From positions 1 to 34,895 of the forward strand of contig NZGF01000082.1 of NCBI GenBank assembly GCA_002690915.1: a stretch of DNA of 34,895 nt, written 5' to 3'. Each line of letters opens with the position of its first letter. The first letter of the stretch is position 1. Below the pieces are notes generated by a model. The model ran no database searches. It saw only the letters and a list, made by a program, of their open reading frames with translations, and had not been told where the DNA came from. Both the position numbers and the translations under genes were made by a program. Of this stretch, positions 16,811 through 24,601 are shown in pieces. Source of the DNA: Crocinitomicaceae bacterium (GTDB lineage Bacteria; Bacteroidota; Bacteroidia; Flavobacteriales_D; Sanyastnellaceae).

Positions 16811-18382
16811 TCAATCTGTTTTTGGCTTCAGGAATGTCTGTTCTCCGTGTTCATCGAATAGATCACCGTGCGTTATGTTCGGAGCCTTGTGCGCCGGCTT
16901 TGCGTTGTCAAACTGCCGTCCCAAACCTTCGGGTTTCACCTCGGATTCGGCAATTCTTGATTCCAACACGAACCGCAACGAATCGAAGGGATAGCGCTCA
17001 ATTCCACCGGAAACCAAGTTGTGCATCTCGTCCGGATCTGCTGCACGATCATAAAATTCCCATTCCAGATCTTCTCCATTGTTCCAGCGCGTAATCCTGT
17101 AGCGGCCATCGACCAAGGAATGGCCCCTTCCCCATTGCGTTAACGCATTTTCATGCAGCGGACGGTCCGTCGCATCATGAGCATTGGATGACAACATCGG
17201 CGCTAAGCTCTGCCCGGAGAGGAATGCAGGCGGGCTGATTCCTGTCAGCTCCATCAGCGTAGGATAGATATCAATTAATTCAACAGGGACTTGATTCAAT
17301 GATCCCTTCTGTGTCGACTCCGGGGAATAAATGATCAACGGCACATGTGTCGAATTTTGAAACAGCGTTTGTTTCTGCCAATGACCGTGCTCACCGAGGT
17401 GATAACCATGATCCGATGTGATTACAACTATCGTATTCTCATCCAATCCAGTCTCATCAAGTTTTCGCAGTACCCGTCCGATTTGCTCATCTACGAAAGA
17501 CACTGTCGCGAAGTAAGCCGCTTTAATTTCTTGGGCAAGTTCAGCTTCGAGCGCAGTTGGATTTTGTTTGCGGCGAATCGATTTCTGTGCGTTTGCGGGA
17601 AGTGTTTCGAGGTAACCTGCCAGCGTTTCAGGAACTTCAATGTGTTCCTTGTCATATTGAGCGAAAAATCGCTTTGGGGCCACGAATGGTGTGTGCGGAC
17701 GGTAGAACCCCAAGGCCAAAAAAAACGGTTCTCCTGAGACAGCGAGTTCGTCAAGTTGTTCTACAGCCTCTGTAGCTCCTATTCCATCAGTTTGCTCCTC
17801 ACTTGTCCCATCCATAGCAAGCCAACTTAAGGTGCCTCCATATTTTCGAGGGGTGAGCGTATTGATTTTAAACTCTTCCAGTTTGTCCCGTCCGTAGGGA
17901 TGAATGGTCTGGTCCCACGAATGAATGTCATCAACGCCTGCTGTACCAATGGCACTCGGATTGTCGTAATGGAAAATTTTTCCAATCCTGATGGAGCGAT
18001 AGCCACTTTGCCGAAACCGCTGTCCCAGTGTGATGACGTCGGGAATGGCGTCACGGATGAAGATGTTATTTCGAAAAACCTTGGTTTGATCCGGATACAA
18101 GCTTGTCATCATTGAAGCCCGAGAGGGTCCACAATGAGGATACTGCGCGTGGGCATTTGTGAACACAACGGCTCGTTCGGCAAATGCATCGAGGTTTGGA
18201 GATTGTACGATGGGGTGGCCATAGGTGCTTAGGTCGCAATTCAAATCATCGGCAATGATGAGCAGTACATTCCGTTGAGCCTTACCCCTTGCGTTTTGCG
18301 GCTCATTGGTTTGACAGCCCAGTATGAAACCACAAAAAAGAATCAATCCCAGGCAGGTGCTGCGCGGTTGAATCATCTCCAT
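16811..18382 (-). CDS. Lipoprotein sulfatase, family S1 (iduronate-2-sulfatase-like)
   Basis: 523 residues with lipobox ILGC (Cys23). IADDLNCDLSTYG (Asp45-Asp46), C-G-P-S-R at 84-88 with Cys84 as formylglycine precursor, GKIFH, GFYRPHTPFVAPKRFF and SDHGYHLGEHG are the hallmarks of iduronate-2-sulfatase-like S1 enzymes (commonly S1_7). In marine Bacteroidota this subgroup acts on several uronic or fucosyl sulfates, so iduronate is not implied. The protein cleaves sulfate esters outside the cytoplasm. It begins 23 bp after the T9SS-sorted gene and ends 3 bp before the next sulfatase, in the same orientation. The C-terminal tail beyond about 480 (EVKPEGLGRQFDNAKPAH) is charged and probably extended. 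Confidence 0.93.
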   Translation of the reverse strand: MEMIQPRSTCLGLILFCGFILGCQTNEPQNARGKAQRNVLLIIADDLNCDLSTYGHPIVQSPNLDAFAERAVVFTNAHAQYPHCGPSRASMMTSLYPDQTKVFRNNIFIRDAIPDVITLGQRFRQSGYRSIRIGKIFHYDNPSAIGTAGVDDIHSWDQTIHPYGRDKLEEFKINTLTPRKYGGTLSWLAMDGTSEEQTDGIGATEAVEQLDELAVSGEPFFLALGFYRPHTPFVAPKRFFAQYDKEHIEVPETLAGYLETLPANAQKSIRRKQNPTALEAELAQEIKAAYFATVSFVDEQIGRVLRKLDETGLDENTIVVITSDHGYHLGEHGHWQKQTLFQNSTHVPLIIYSPESTQKGSLNQVPVELIDIYPTLMELTGISPPAFLSGQSLAPMLSSNAHDATDRPLHENALTQWGRGHSLVDGRYRITRWNNGEDLEWEFYDRAADPDEMHNLVSGGIERYPFDSLRFVLESRIAESEVKPEGLGRQFDNAKPAHKAPNITHGDLFDEHGEQTFLKPKTD

Positions 18383-18405
18383 TGCTTAAAGGGCATGAAG
18401 CCAAT

Positions 18406-19344
18406 TCAACGGATAACCGCGAATGCCTCACTGTCTGTTGAGCCGTCGGCATAAACCAAACGCAAATGGTACATCCCATTCGGCCAACCTGTGGCGTCCA
18501 GCGCTAGGGTCTCAGCATGAGGTTGAAGAACAATAATGCGCTTGCCTGAAGCATTGTATACTTCCACCGTTGCAATTCGCATCTGTGCCTCAACCTTAAA
18601 TTGTGCGGCAACAGGATTTGGGTAAAGGTTTAGAATTGATCTTCCAGCTGGGGTCTCAGCGATGTTCGCAATGGGTTGTCCGACGCATTCGCAATTTTCG
18701 TCAATTGTGTCGTCAGCGGTCGCATCATCTCCATCGTCGCATGGATTCCCTGGAAAGTAGCATGAACCGTCGTCCGATTCAGCATACGAACTGAAGTTGC
18801 AAGAGAGTGAATCCGTGCAGCCAAGTGAACTGTACACGACCATTGATTCCCAATAGATTGTATCACCATTGGCAACACCCCATGGCGCCCTCAGGCCAAA
18901 GCGTGCAATGTTCCCTTCCAATGCACCGTTCGTCGGGGCATCATCCAAGGAGATGACGTACGTTTCAAAATCCACCATCATCGTGTCGACCGCGAAATTA
19001 TAATTACACGTTGCCGTATTGCTCCCGGGAGGGTAGACAAATAACCTGGCATTGGGATTCCCTGAAGCCGTCGGATTCTTCAAACTAATCCGCACCCGAT
19101 CGTACGTGGTCGCTTCGATATTCAAATCGTCTTGCAAGGTTCCACTGCGCATTACAGGCGTTTGATTGAATGCCTTCATCGCAAGCGCATTCGGCTCAGC
19201 AACGAGAACACAACCTAAATTCGGCTCGCTGGCACTCACCCAGCCTTCCTTAGAATTTTGCCAATTGTATTCAATTTGCGCTTCAGCAGAAGCAAAGAAA
19301 GCGAGCAAAGTAAAAAACAGGAATGAGTAATCTCTAAGCATCAT
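18406..19344 (-). CDS. T9SS type A-sorted secreted protein with jelly-roll-like domain (operon head)
   Basis: 312 residues with signal peptide 1-23 (ASAEAQ). Residues about 24-175 form a beta-rich domain, WQNSKEGWV...YDRVRISLKNP...ARLFVYPP, ending IYWESMVVYSS, in the style of CBM/galactose-binding folds. A GCTDSLSCNF...DDGSC linker follows (about 177-195). Residues 239-312 are a type A sorting domain: NLYPNP, then VEVYNASGKRI, LDATGWPNGMYHLRL and a terminal basic strand. The sorting domain directs export by the type IX system and attachment to the surface. No catalytic site is seen, so it likely binds the polysaccharide. It is the first gene of the operon, with a promoter-like sequence about 57-86 bp upstream. 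Confidence 0.88.
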   Translation of the reverse strand: MMLRDYSFLFFTLLAFFASAEAQIEYNWQNSKEGWVSASEPNLGCVLVAEPNALAMKAFNQTPVMRSGTLQDDLNIEATTYDRVRISLKNPTASGNPNARLFVYPPGSNTATCNYNFAVDTMMVDFETYVISLDDAPTNGALEGNIARFGLRAPWGVANGDTIYWESMVVYSSLGCTDSLSCNFSSYAESDDGSCYFPGNPCDDGDDATADDTIDENCECVGQPIANIAETPAGRSILNLYPNPVAAQFKVEAQMRIATVEVYNASGKRIIVLQPHAETLALDATGWPNGMYHLRLVYADGSTDSEAFAVIR

Positions 19345-19400
19345 CTAATCTTGAGTCAGACAAGGTATACCAAAATCCAATACAGAAGATTCTCCCGCAG

Positions 19401-19430
19401 CAAACCCAATCATTAGGCCAAGTCCACAAA
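19401..19430 (-). promoter_or_regulatory. Candidate Bacteroidota promoter for the sulfatase operon
   Basis: On the minus strand a TTTG (-33-like, at 19430-19427) is followed after 18 bp by TGGGTTTG (at 19408-19401), one mismatch from the TAnnTTTG -7 consensus. A start site near 19393 would leave about 50 nt of leader before the first gene. The 116-bp gap 19345-19460 has no other notable structure. Confidence 0.35.
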
Positions 19431-19460
19431 ATCCACCTAAATCAACGACTCAAGGATGCT

Positions 19461-20699
19461 TCAAGATGAACCGTTTCGAGCATAATCCGCTAGGTAAGTA
19501 AACGGTGCATTCAACGCACCTTCCAAGGTCGTTTGGCTCGCCCCGTCAAGAATACCCTCGCCATCGCCTTCCACCAGCAAAGGAATAACTTGCTCCATCA
19601 GCTCTCGGCCAAACCCCTCAGAGGCATCACGTGGAAGCTCACACGGCAAATTATCTACCGCTAAAACGGTGATGCCTTCAAGGTGATCGAACGTGCACTC
19701 TTGCTCTGTTCCTGGATGGTATCCGTAGATGGGGTTCTCAATGGTTGAAGGACGTAACGTGCAGGCCACCGGCCCGTCGATGTCACAGCTGATGTCCGCC
19801 ACGGTGTTGACCTTCCAGTCCGGATGCCGCATGTCCTCGCGGGTAAAGAGGAACGGCGACCCCTCGGCCCAAAAATGCCCAGCGATAAACAAGTTGGCAA
19901 CCTGCGCGTACCGTGGGAATGTGCTTTCAAAATCTAAGGGATCCGTTACAAAATCGTCCATAGCGAATGTGCCTCCATCTGTCCGGGCGTTGTAATCTCC
20001 CACATCCAAATGTGTGAAAACAGGCTCGGGAAAATTCATGCGCAGGAAGTCGTCCGGGTGCACCGAGCGGAGTTTCATGTGATCCAGTACCTCGCGAGCT
20101 CCCTTGCCCACTCGACCATGGCCGGTGAGGACAACTTTAAAGTTTGCAGGTAATTTGACACGCTTCACATGTGCCAACATTTCTTGCAAATCACGGCAAT
20201 CAATGGCCTTTGGCAACTCAAATGAGCCGCTGCGCAATCCATAAGCACGCAGACCGCCGTACGCACCTACCAAACCGGCCCATCGACCGAATCCGATGAT
20301 GCGCCGACCACTTGGGCGTTTTAGCAATTCGTAGTCGATGAGGCGGATTTTCTTGTCGAGAATGGCCGCCAACAGCTTGGCGTTGTAAGGCTGGAGTTTG
20401 TGCGTATGGCTAAAAAAGAGGTAGGTCTTGCCGGGGACTAAATCTTCGACATTGACTTCCTTTACGCCAATCAACACATCGCAATCGGAAACGTCCTCCC
20501 GAACCTTCAGGCCAGCAGCACTGTATTCCGCGTCGCGTATGCGTCGCACGGGACTCGATTGAATCGTGATTTTCAATTGCGGAAAGCGCTCCTCGAGCAA
20601 GACACATTGGTCCGGCGTGAGCGGTACACGTTGGTCCGGCGGAATCTTTCCTTCGCGGATGACTCCCAACTTTAGCGGTCGTTCAGGGGTATAAGCCAA
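19461..20699 (-). CDS. Saccharopine dehydrogenase-like NAD(P)-dependent oxidoreductase (LYS1 / alanine dehydrogenase family)
   Basis: 412 residues. The opening LKLGVIREGKIPPDQRVPLTP, the motifs GVKEV (78-82), FFSHTH (95-100), and the nucleotide-binding GHGRVG (193-198) match the lysine-forming saccharopine dehydrogenase / alanine dehydrogenase family found across Bacteroidota. These enzymes act on saccharopine or related amino-acid adducts in the cytoplasm; the true substrate of the bacterial members is uncertain. The start is TTG at 20699: an in-frame TAG lies five codons upstream and no ATG is available before the conserved opening. It is preceded by the TonB-like gene (73 bp) and followed by the sulfatase operon's upstream region, so it is probably its own unit or the end of the 24539-20773 unit. 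Confidence 0.85.
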   Translation of the reverse strand: MAYTPERPLKLGVIREGKIPPDQRVPLTPDQCVLLEERFPQLKITIQSSPVRRIRDAEYSAAGLKVREDVSDCDVLIGVKEVNVEDLVPGKTYLFFSHTHKLQPYNAKLLAAILDKKIRLIDYELLKRPSGRRIIGFGRWAGLVGAYGGLRAYGLRSGSFELPKAIDCRDLQEMLAHVKRVKLPANFKVVLTGHGRVGKGAREVLDHMKLRSVHPDDFLRMNFPEPVFTHLDVGDYNARTDGGTFAMDDFVTDPLDFESTFPRYAQVANLFIAGHFWAEGSPFLFTREDMRHPDWKVNTVADISCDIDGPVACTLRPSTIENPIYGYHPGTEQECTFDHLEGITVLAVDNLPCELPRDASEGFGRELMEQVIPLLVEGDGEGILDGASQTTLEGALNAPFTYLADYARNGSS

Positions 20700-20772
20700 A
20701 TTAAGAAACTTCTAGAGCGAAGTTACTCCATGACACGTGCTGTATAGCGCCATGCACAGCAGTTTTCAACGG

Positions 20773-21492
20773 CTACTGGGCGACAAACTCGTATGTAATT
20801 ATCCCCGATTGGTGCTCATCCGTTCGAGTTTGAAACACCGATCTTCTCGCGTATTTCAGTGCCGCCGCGCTCAAGCAAGCTTCTGCATCCCCAACGGCAG
20901 GCCGCAAAACACTAGCCTTAGCGACCTTACCGTCCCTTGCAATTTCTACTTCCACGACCACCTTGCCCGCCTCAAGGCATTGGTAGCCAGGAATGGGCAA
21001 GTACACGTGTTTGCGATCCGCTACATCGTATGACACAATGACACGACCATCGTAACGCTGGTCCCAACCGGTGAGGGTATTGACTCTGCTGTTTTGACCG
21101 TCATTTGGCACACCTTCTAGGCCGAAGTCTTTCTCCTCTGCAGCCAACCGCTCAAATTCAGCCTGTTCCAAGGCGCGCAAATCAGCCTCGACCTCCTCGG
21201 CCATGCGCACCTCATCATGGGCACTGGTGGATTGTATTTCTGAAGATGCCGACGCATTGGCATTGGCCACCAAGTTGGACACGCGGGATTCCATTTGTGC
21301 ACGAAGCTGCTGCTCCAGGGTCGGGACCTCTCCTTCCGTCGATTCCAAGTCAGCAAATTCCACAGGAATGAACGCGTTCACCGCCGCAGAAAAGCGCCCT
21401 GCAGGCTGCACCCAAAGCACGAACATAACCAGAGCGTGTAGCGACAAGGTCAAGACCATCGCTACCCAGAATCGCTGCCTTTGCGAATTCAT
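20773..21492 (-). CDS. TonB-like energy transducer protein with acidic, helical linker
   Basis: 239 residues. I start it at the ATG at 21492, which shares one base with the TGA of the upstream gene (TGATG). A single membrane helix spans about 8-28, followed by a periplasmic region. The last ~75 residues, CLEAGKVVVEVEIARDGKVAKASVLRPAVG...CLSAAALKYARRSVF...GIITYEF, match the TonB C-terminal domain pattern seen in Bacteroidota. TonB couples inner-membrane proton motive force to outer-membrane transport. The middle (about 50-120) is rich in Glu/Ala/Gln and likely helical (LEQQLRAQMESRV..., EEVEADLRALEQAEFERLAAEEKDF), instead of the Pro-rich spacer of classical TonB. Coupling to the 1015-residue repeat protein suggests a joint envelope function. 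Confidence 0.8.
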   Translation of the reverse strand: MNSQRQRFWVAMVLTLSLHALVMFVLWVQPAGRFSAAVNAFIPVEFADLESTEGEVPTLEQQLRAQMESRVSNLVANANASASSEIQSTSAHDEVRMAEEVEADLRALEQAEFERLAAEEKDFGLEGVPNDGQNSRVNTLTGWDQRYDGRVIVSYDVADRKHVYLPIPGYQCLEAGKVVVEVEIARDGKVAKASVLRPAVGDAEACLSAAALKYARRSVFQTRTDEHQSGIITYEFVAQ

Positions 21493-24400
21493 CAATCGAA
21501 TACGACCGTTGTTTCGCGGCGCCAGGTGTCCGCGGTGATGCTCCGGTCTCCCCGGAAGTAGTACACCCCTGTCTTGGTGACCACCTTCCGGTAGCGTGTA
21601 ACGAGATTGCCTGTACGGACAGTCCGTTCAATCACAAGGCCGTTGGGGATATCGTACGATTGTTCGTTGACCCCTTGCAGGATATCTGCATCGTCTTCTG
21701 CCAATTTGTAATCCTCTGGGGCCTTTGGTCCCACGTCTCGCATGTTGGCTTTTACTGCCTGCTGCTCTTTATAGGCCCGTTGTCGGGCCTCCTGTTCGCG
21801 TTGAGCAAGGAATTGCTGTTCTTTTTTTCCGCGAAGTCGGGCCTCCAGCCAGCGCTCTTGTGCACGTGCGTTGGCACCGTTCCCCAAGCGGCGAAAGCGG
21901 CGGGTCATATTTTCCACTTGTACGCGGGATTCAACGCGGCGGTCTTTAGCGGTGCGTGATAGTCCCTTCAAAAGGTCACGGAACGAACGCTTTTTCTCTT
22001 CTACCTCAGGCATATTCAAGGTATAATCTTGAGCCCGACGTGACTCCAGACGGCGTTTGCTGCGACGCTGATTTTCGACTTCGCGTGCACCTTGCTCGAT
22101 CATCTCCGCTCCAACGGCTTGGGCCTGCTCGGCATTTCTATCATGCGCTTCTTGACGCTGTTCAGCGTTGCGCCTGCGCTCCGCTTGTTGGGCTGCGCCG
22201 GCCTCATCGATGGCCCTTCCCTGCCGTTCGATGTCCTTCCCGTCCTGAAGAACGCTTACTATGCGCTCTGCAGCACCTCGTTGTGCGTCGCGGAGCAATT
22301 GCTCTTGCGCCGATTTCTTTTTTTCCACCTCTTGTTTCCGAGCTTCCGCTTCGCTTTCCATTGCTTCCTTATAGTACGCCTCCACCTCATCCTTATCGGA
22401 GTTGTTCATTTGCTGCGTCAACCTTTCTGCGCGTCGTCGATTACGTTCTGCCTGCTCTTGGCGTTCGGCTTTTTCACGATCTCGCTCTGCTTCTTGATCC
22501 GCTAATCGTTGTGCTTCGAGGGCCTCCGCCGATTCCCTTTGACGTTCTGATTCAAGCGCCGCATCGCGTTCCATGGCCGCGCGCTCGCGCTCAAGATCAG
22601 CTTCGGAAGGGCCTTCATCACGTTGAGGCAAATCGCCTTCAGCATCGCTACTCGCTGCTCGCTCAGACCGCTCCATGCGGGATTTTGCATAGCGGTCTTC
22701 GGGCTTCAGAACCAATGCGTCATTATACAGCTGTTGGGCCTGAGACCATTGCCGACGAGCATAGGCCTCATCAGCAGCCTCGATTGCCTGATCATAGGCC
22801 TTTTCCACCTGCTCTGCCTCGGACCGCGCGGCGGCTTCAGCAGCTTCACGAGCTTCACGCTCCTCGTCGGCCGCAGTATCGATGTCATCCCATTCCGCCT
22901 CATCTGCTGTCGCTTCCAAGTCGGCCTCAGTTTCGCCAGCAGCCTCCGATTGTCCGAGGTTGTTTTCAGCCTCTGCAACGTCCTGAGCACGCGCTTGGCG
23001 TTTTTCCGCTTCTGCGATTCGCTGTTTGGGATAGCGTTCATCAGGGAAAATGGCCAATGCTTCATTGTACTGAGCGATAGCTTTATCGTAATCGCTGTTA
23101 CGGAACGCCTCATCCGCTTCATCGTTGATGCGACCGTAATTGTCTCGTTGCTCTCGTTCAAGTGCTGCTGCGGCCTCGCGCTCGGCTTCTTCTGCCTCTC
23201 GGTTCTTTCGCCCAGAATCTTTCGCCTCGGCTTCGGACATGCGCTCACGGCACGCTTCAGCGCGTTGTTGCCAAAAGCGCTCAGCGGGCAGCACAGACCC
23301 CGCGGCTTCGTACTTCACCAACGCCTGGGCATAATTGTCAGCGCGAAACAACAGATTGGCCTCATCAATTAGTTCCTCGTATTCAATCGTCTTGGTAATC
23401 AGGTCTGCCTGTTGAGCAGCCAAATCTGCTTGACGGGTTTGCGCCTCCTCCATTCGGTTTTTCGGATAAGTCTCATTTGGCTTCAAGGCGCTTGCTTCAG
23501 CAAATTTGTCAATTGCGCGATCCCACTGCTCACGCTCAAAGTAGATGTCCCCGTCCTCAACAAGTTCATTGTATTCTTCGTCGGCTTTGGCTGAGTTCGC
23601 CAACGCATCTTCACGCTCGTCAACACGGCGCAAGCCATCACGCGGCTCTTGGGCATCCGGACGCGTGGCTTTGGCCGCCTCAAACCCTTCCCGGGCTTCG
23701 TCCAGTCGATCCTTAGAAAGCGCACGCTCAGCATCCTCGAGCAGGGCCTGAAAAGCAGCTTCATCATCATTGGCTGCATTGGCCGCCTGCAACTCACGCT
23801 GAGCCTCGTCTCGCTTGGCCTCCACTTCAGATTCTTCCGGAAACAAGTCCAACGCAGAATCATAGAAATCCACGGCCTTTAGCCATTCACGATTCGATTT
23901 TGCGCGGTCGCCTTTTTGGACAAAGTCATCAAACTTCTCCCTCATCTCTTCAGCTTGCCCCGCCATGCGCTCCAAGCGTGCCAACTCTGCATTGACCTTA
24001 TTGCGCATTCTGACCGTATAGTTGCTATCGAAGATAACCGTGTTTTGTTCAGCAGAATACTCTCCACGTCCATAGGGGTCTTCAAAAATACTAGCATCAA
24101 AGCCTGCCGGGAGCGGCATCATGCTCATGTCCAGGTCCATGTTGCGTGCACCCTTCACGCCCAGAGGAATTCCCGACGCATCCACCTCAATGCGCTTATT
24201 GCTGTGTGCAGACAGCTCAAAACTGAACGTGTAGCTGTGTCGAAGGGGCAAATCAAATCCGTAGCCGCCTCTCACATCGGTTGTGATGGCGTCGAATTCC
24301 ACTCCGTCTTGGTAAACCACCACCCTAACATCTTGCAACTTCTTATTACTTTGTTCGTGCTTGACCGTTCCGAACACAGAAAGCAAATCTTCTTGGGCTG

Positions 24401-24539
24401 TTGCCGAATTTGACATACCAGATCCAAACAATACTAGAATGAGCGTCAACCGCGTGAGATGCAAAATTCGAGCTATCTTGACTCCACAGTTGGGCTGTGT
24501 AAATGGTTCAAACTTCTTATGGGTTGATTTGTAGATCAT
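21492..24539 (-). CDS. Large exported protein with carboxypeptidase-regulatory-like domain and repeated TPR-like/coiled-coil units
   Basis: 1015 residues. A signal peptide ends near residue 49 (SATAQ) after a long basic N-terminus. Residues about 52-140 (LSVFGTVKHEQSNKKLQDVRVVVYQDG...TDVRGGYGFDLPL) look like a CarboxypepD_reg/Cna-B-type beta-sandwich. From about 200 to 640 come several repeat units of the form Y-x-x-x-I/A-x-x-A-D-x-x-x-x-x-x-x-W/Y-x-x-A-x-x-x-Y-x-x-A-L-x-L-x-P-x-E-x-Y-x-x-x-R-x-x-E-A, for example around DEAYARRQWSQAQQLYNDAL and DEAFRNSDYDKAIAQYNEAL, joined by Glu/Arg/Ala-rich coiled coils. About 640-900 is almost pure charged helix. The C-terminal ~90 residues (YDIPNGLVIERTVRTGNLVTRYRKVVTKTGVYYF) form a compact beta-rich end. 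Function is not known; a cell-envelope scaffold is plausible. Confidence 0.88.
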   Translation of the reverse strand: MIYKSTHKKFEPFTQPNCGVKIARILHLTRLTLILVLFGSGMSNSATAQEDLLSVFGTVKHEQSNKKLQDVRVVVYQDGVEFDAITTDVRGGYGFDLPLRHSYTFSFELSAHSNKRIEVDASGIPLGVKGARNMDLDMSMMPLPAGFDASIFEDPYGRGEYSAEQNTVIFDSNYTVRMRNKVNAELARLERMAGQAEEMREKFDDFVQKGDRAKSNREWLKAVDFYDSALDLFPEESEVEAKRDEAQRELQAANAANDDEAAFQALLEDAERALSKDRLDEAREGFEAAKATRPDAQEPRDGLRRVDEREDALANSAKADEEYNELVEDGDIYFEREQWDRAIDKFAEASALKPNETYPKNRMEEAQTRQADLAAQQADLITKTIEYEELIDEANLLFRADNYAQALVKYEAAGSVLPAERFWQQRAEACRERMSEAEAKDSGRKNREAEEAEREAAAALEREQRDNYGRINDEADEAFRNSDYDKAIAQYNEALAIFPDERYPKQRIAEAEKRQARAQDVAEAENNLGQSEAAGETEADLEATADEAEWDDIDTAADEEREAREAAEAAARSEAEQVEKAYDQAIEAADEAYARRQWSQAQQLYNDALVLKPEDRYAKSRMERSERAASSDAEGDLPQRDEGPSEADLERERAAMERDAALESERQRESAEALEAQRLADQEAERDREKAERQEQAERNRRRAERLTQQMNNSDKDEVEAYYKEAMESEAEARKQEVEKKKSAQEQLLRDAQRGAAERIVSVLQDGKDIERQGRAIDEAGAAQQAERRRNAEQRQEAHDRNAEQAQAVGAEMIEQGAREVENQRRSKRRLESRRAQDYTLNMPEVEEKKRSFRDLLKGLSRTAKDRRVESRVQVENMTRRFRRLGNGANARAQERWLEARLRGKKEQQFLAQREQEARQRAYKEQQAVKANMRDVGPKAPEDYKLAEDDADILQGVNEQSYDIPNGLVIERTVRTGNLVTRYRKVVTKTGVYYFRGDRSITADTWRRETTVVFD

Positions 24540-24568
24540 TGCACAGCGTTAGTCCTCTACTTCGAACG

Positions 24569-24601
24569 TAAAAATATGGCATTTAGTTATTGGGAATCAA
24601 A
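24569..24601 (-). promoter_or_regulatory. Candidate promoter for the repeat-protein/TonB-like unit
   Basis: On the minus strand TTTG (24601-24598) is followed after 21 bp by TATTTTTA (24576-24569), which matches TAnnTTTG except for the last base. It would start transcription near 24560, about 20 nt before the ATG at 24539. The element overlaps the first codons of the divergent FAD gene. Confidence 0.38.

Noticed and set aside
20733..20760. TGCTGT...ACAGCA inverted repeat between the TonB-like and saccharopine-dehydrogenase-like genes
   Set aside because: Six pairs with a 12-base loop and no T-run; not supported as terminator or operator.
21956..23080. 374-codon plus-strand frame opposite the repeat protein
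   Set aside because: Its Arg/Pro/Leu/His-rich composition is what the reverse complement of Glu/Ala/Arg coiled-coil codons gives; no real domain is seen.
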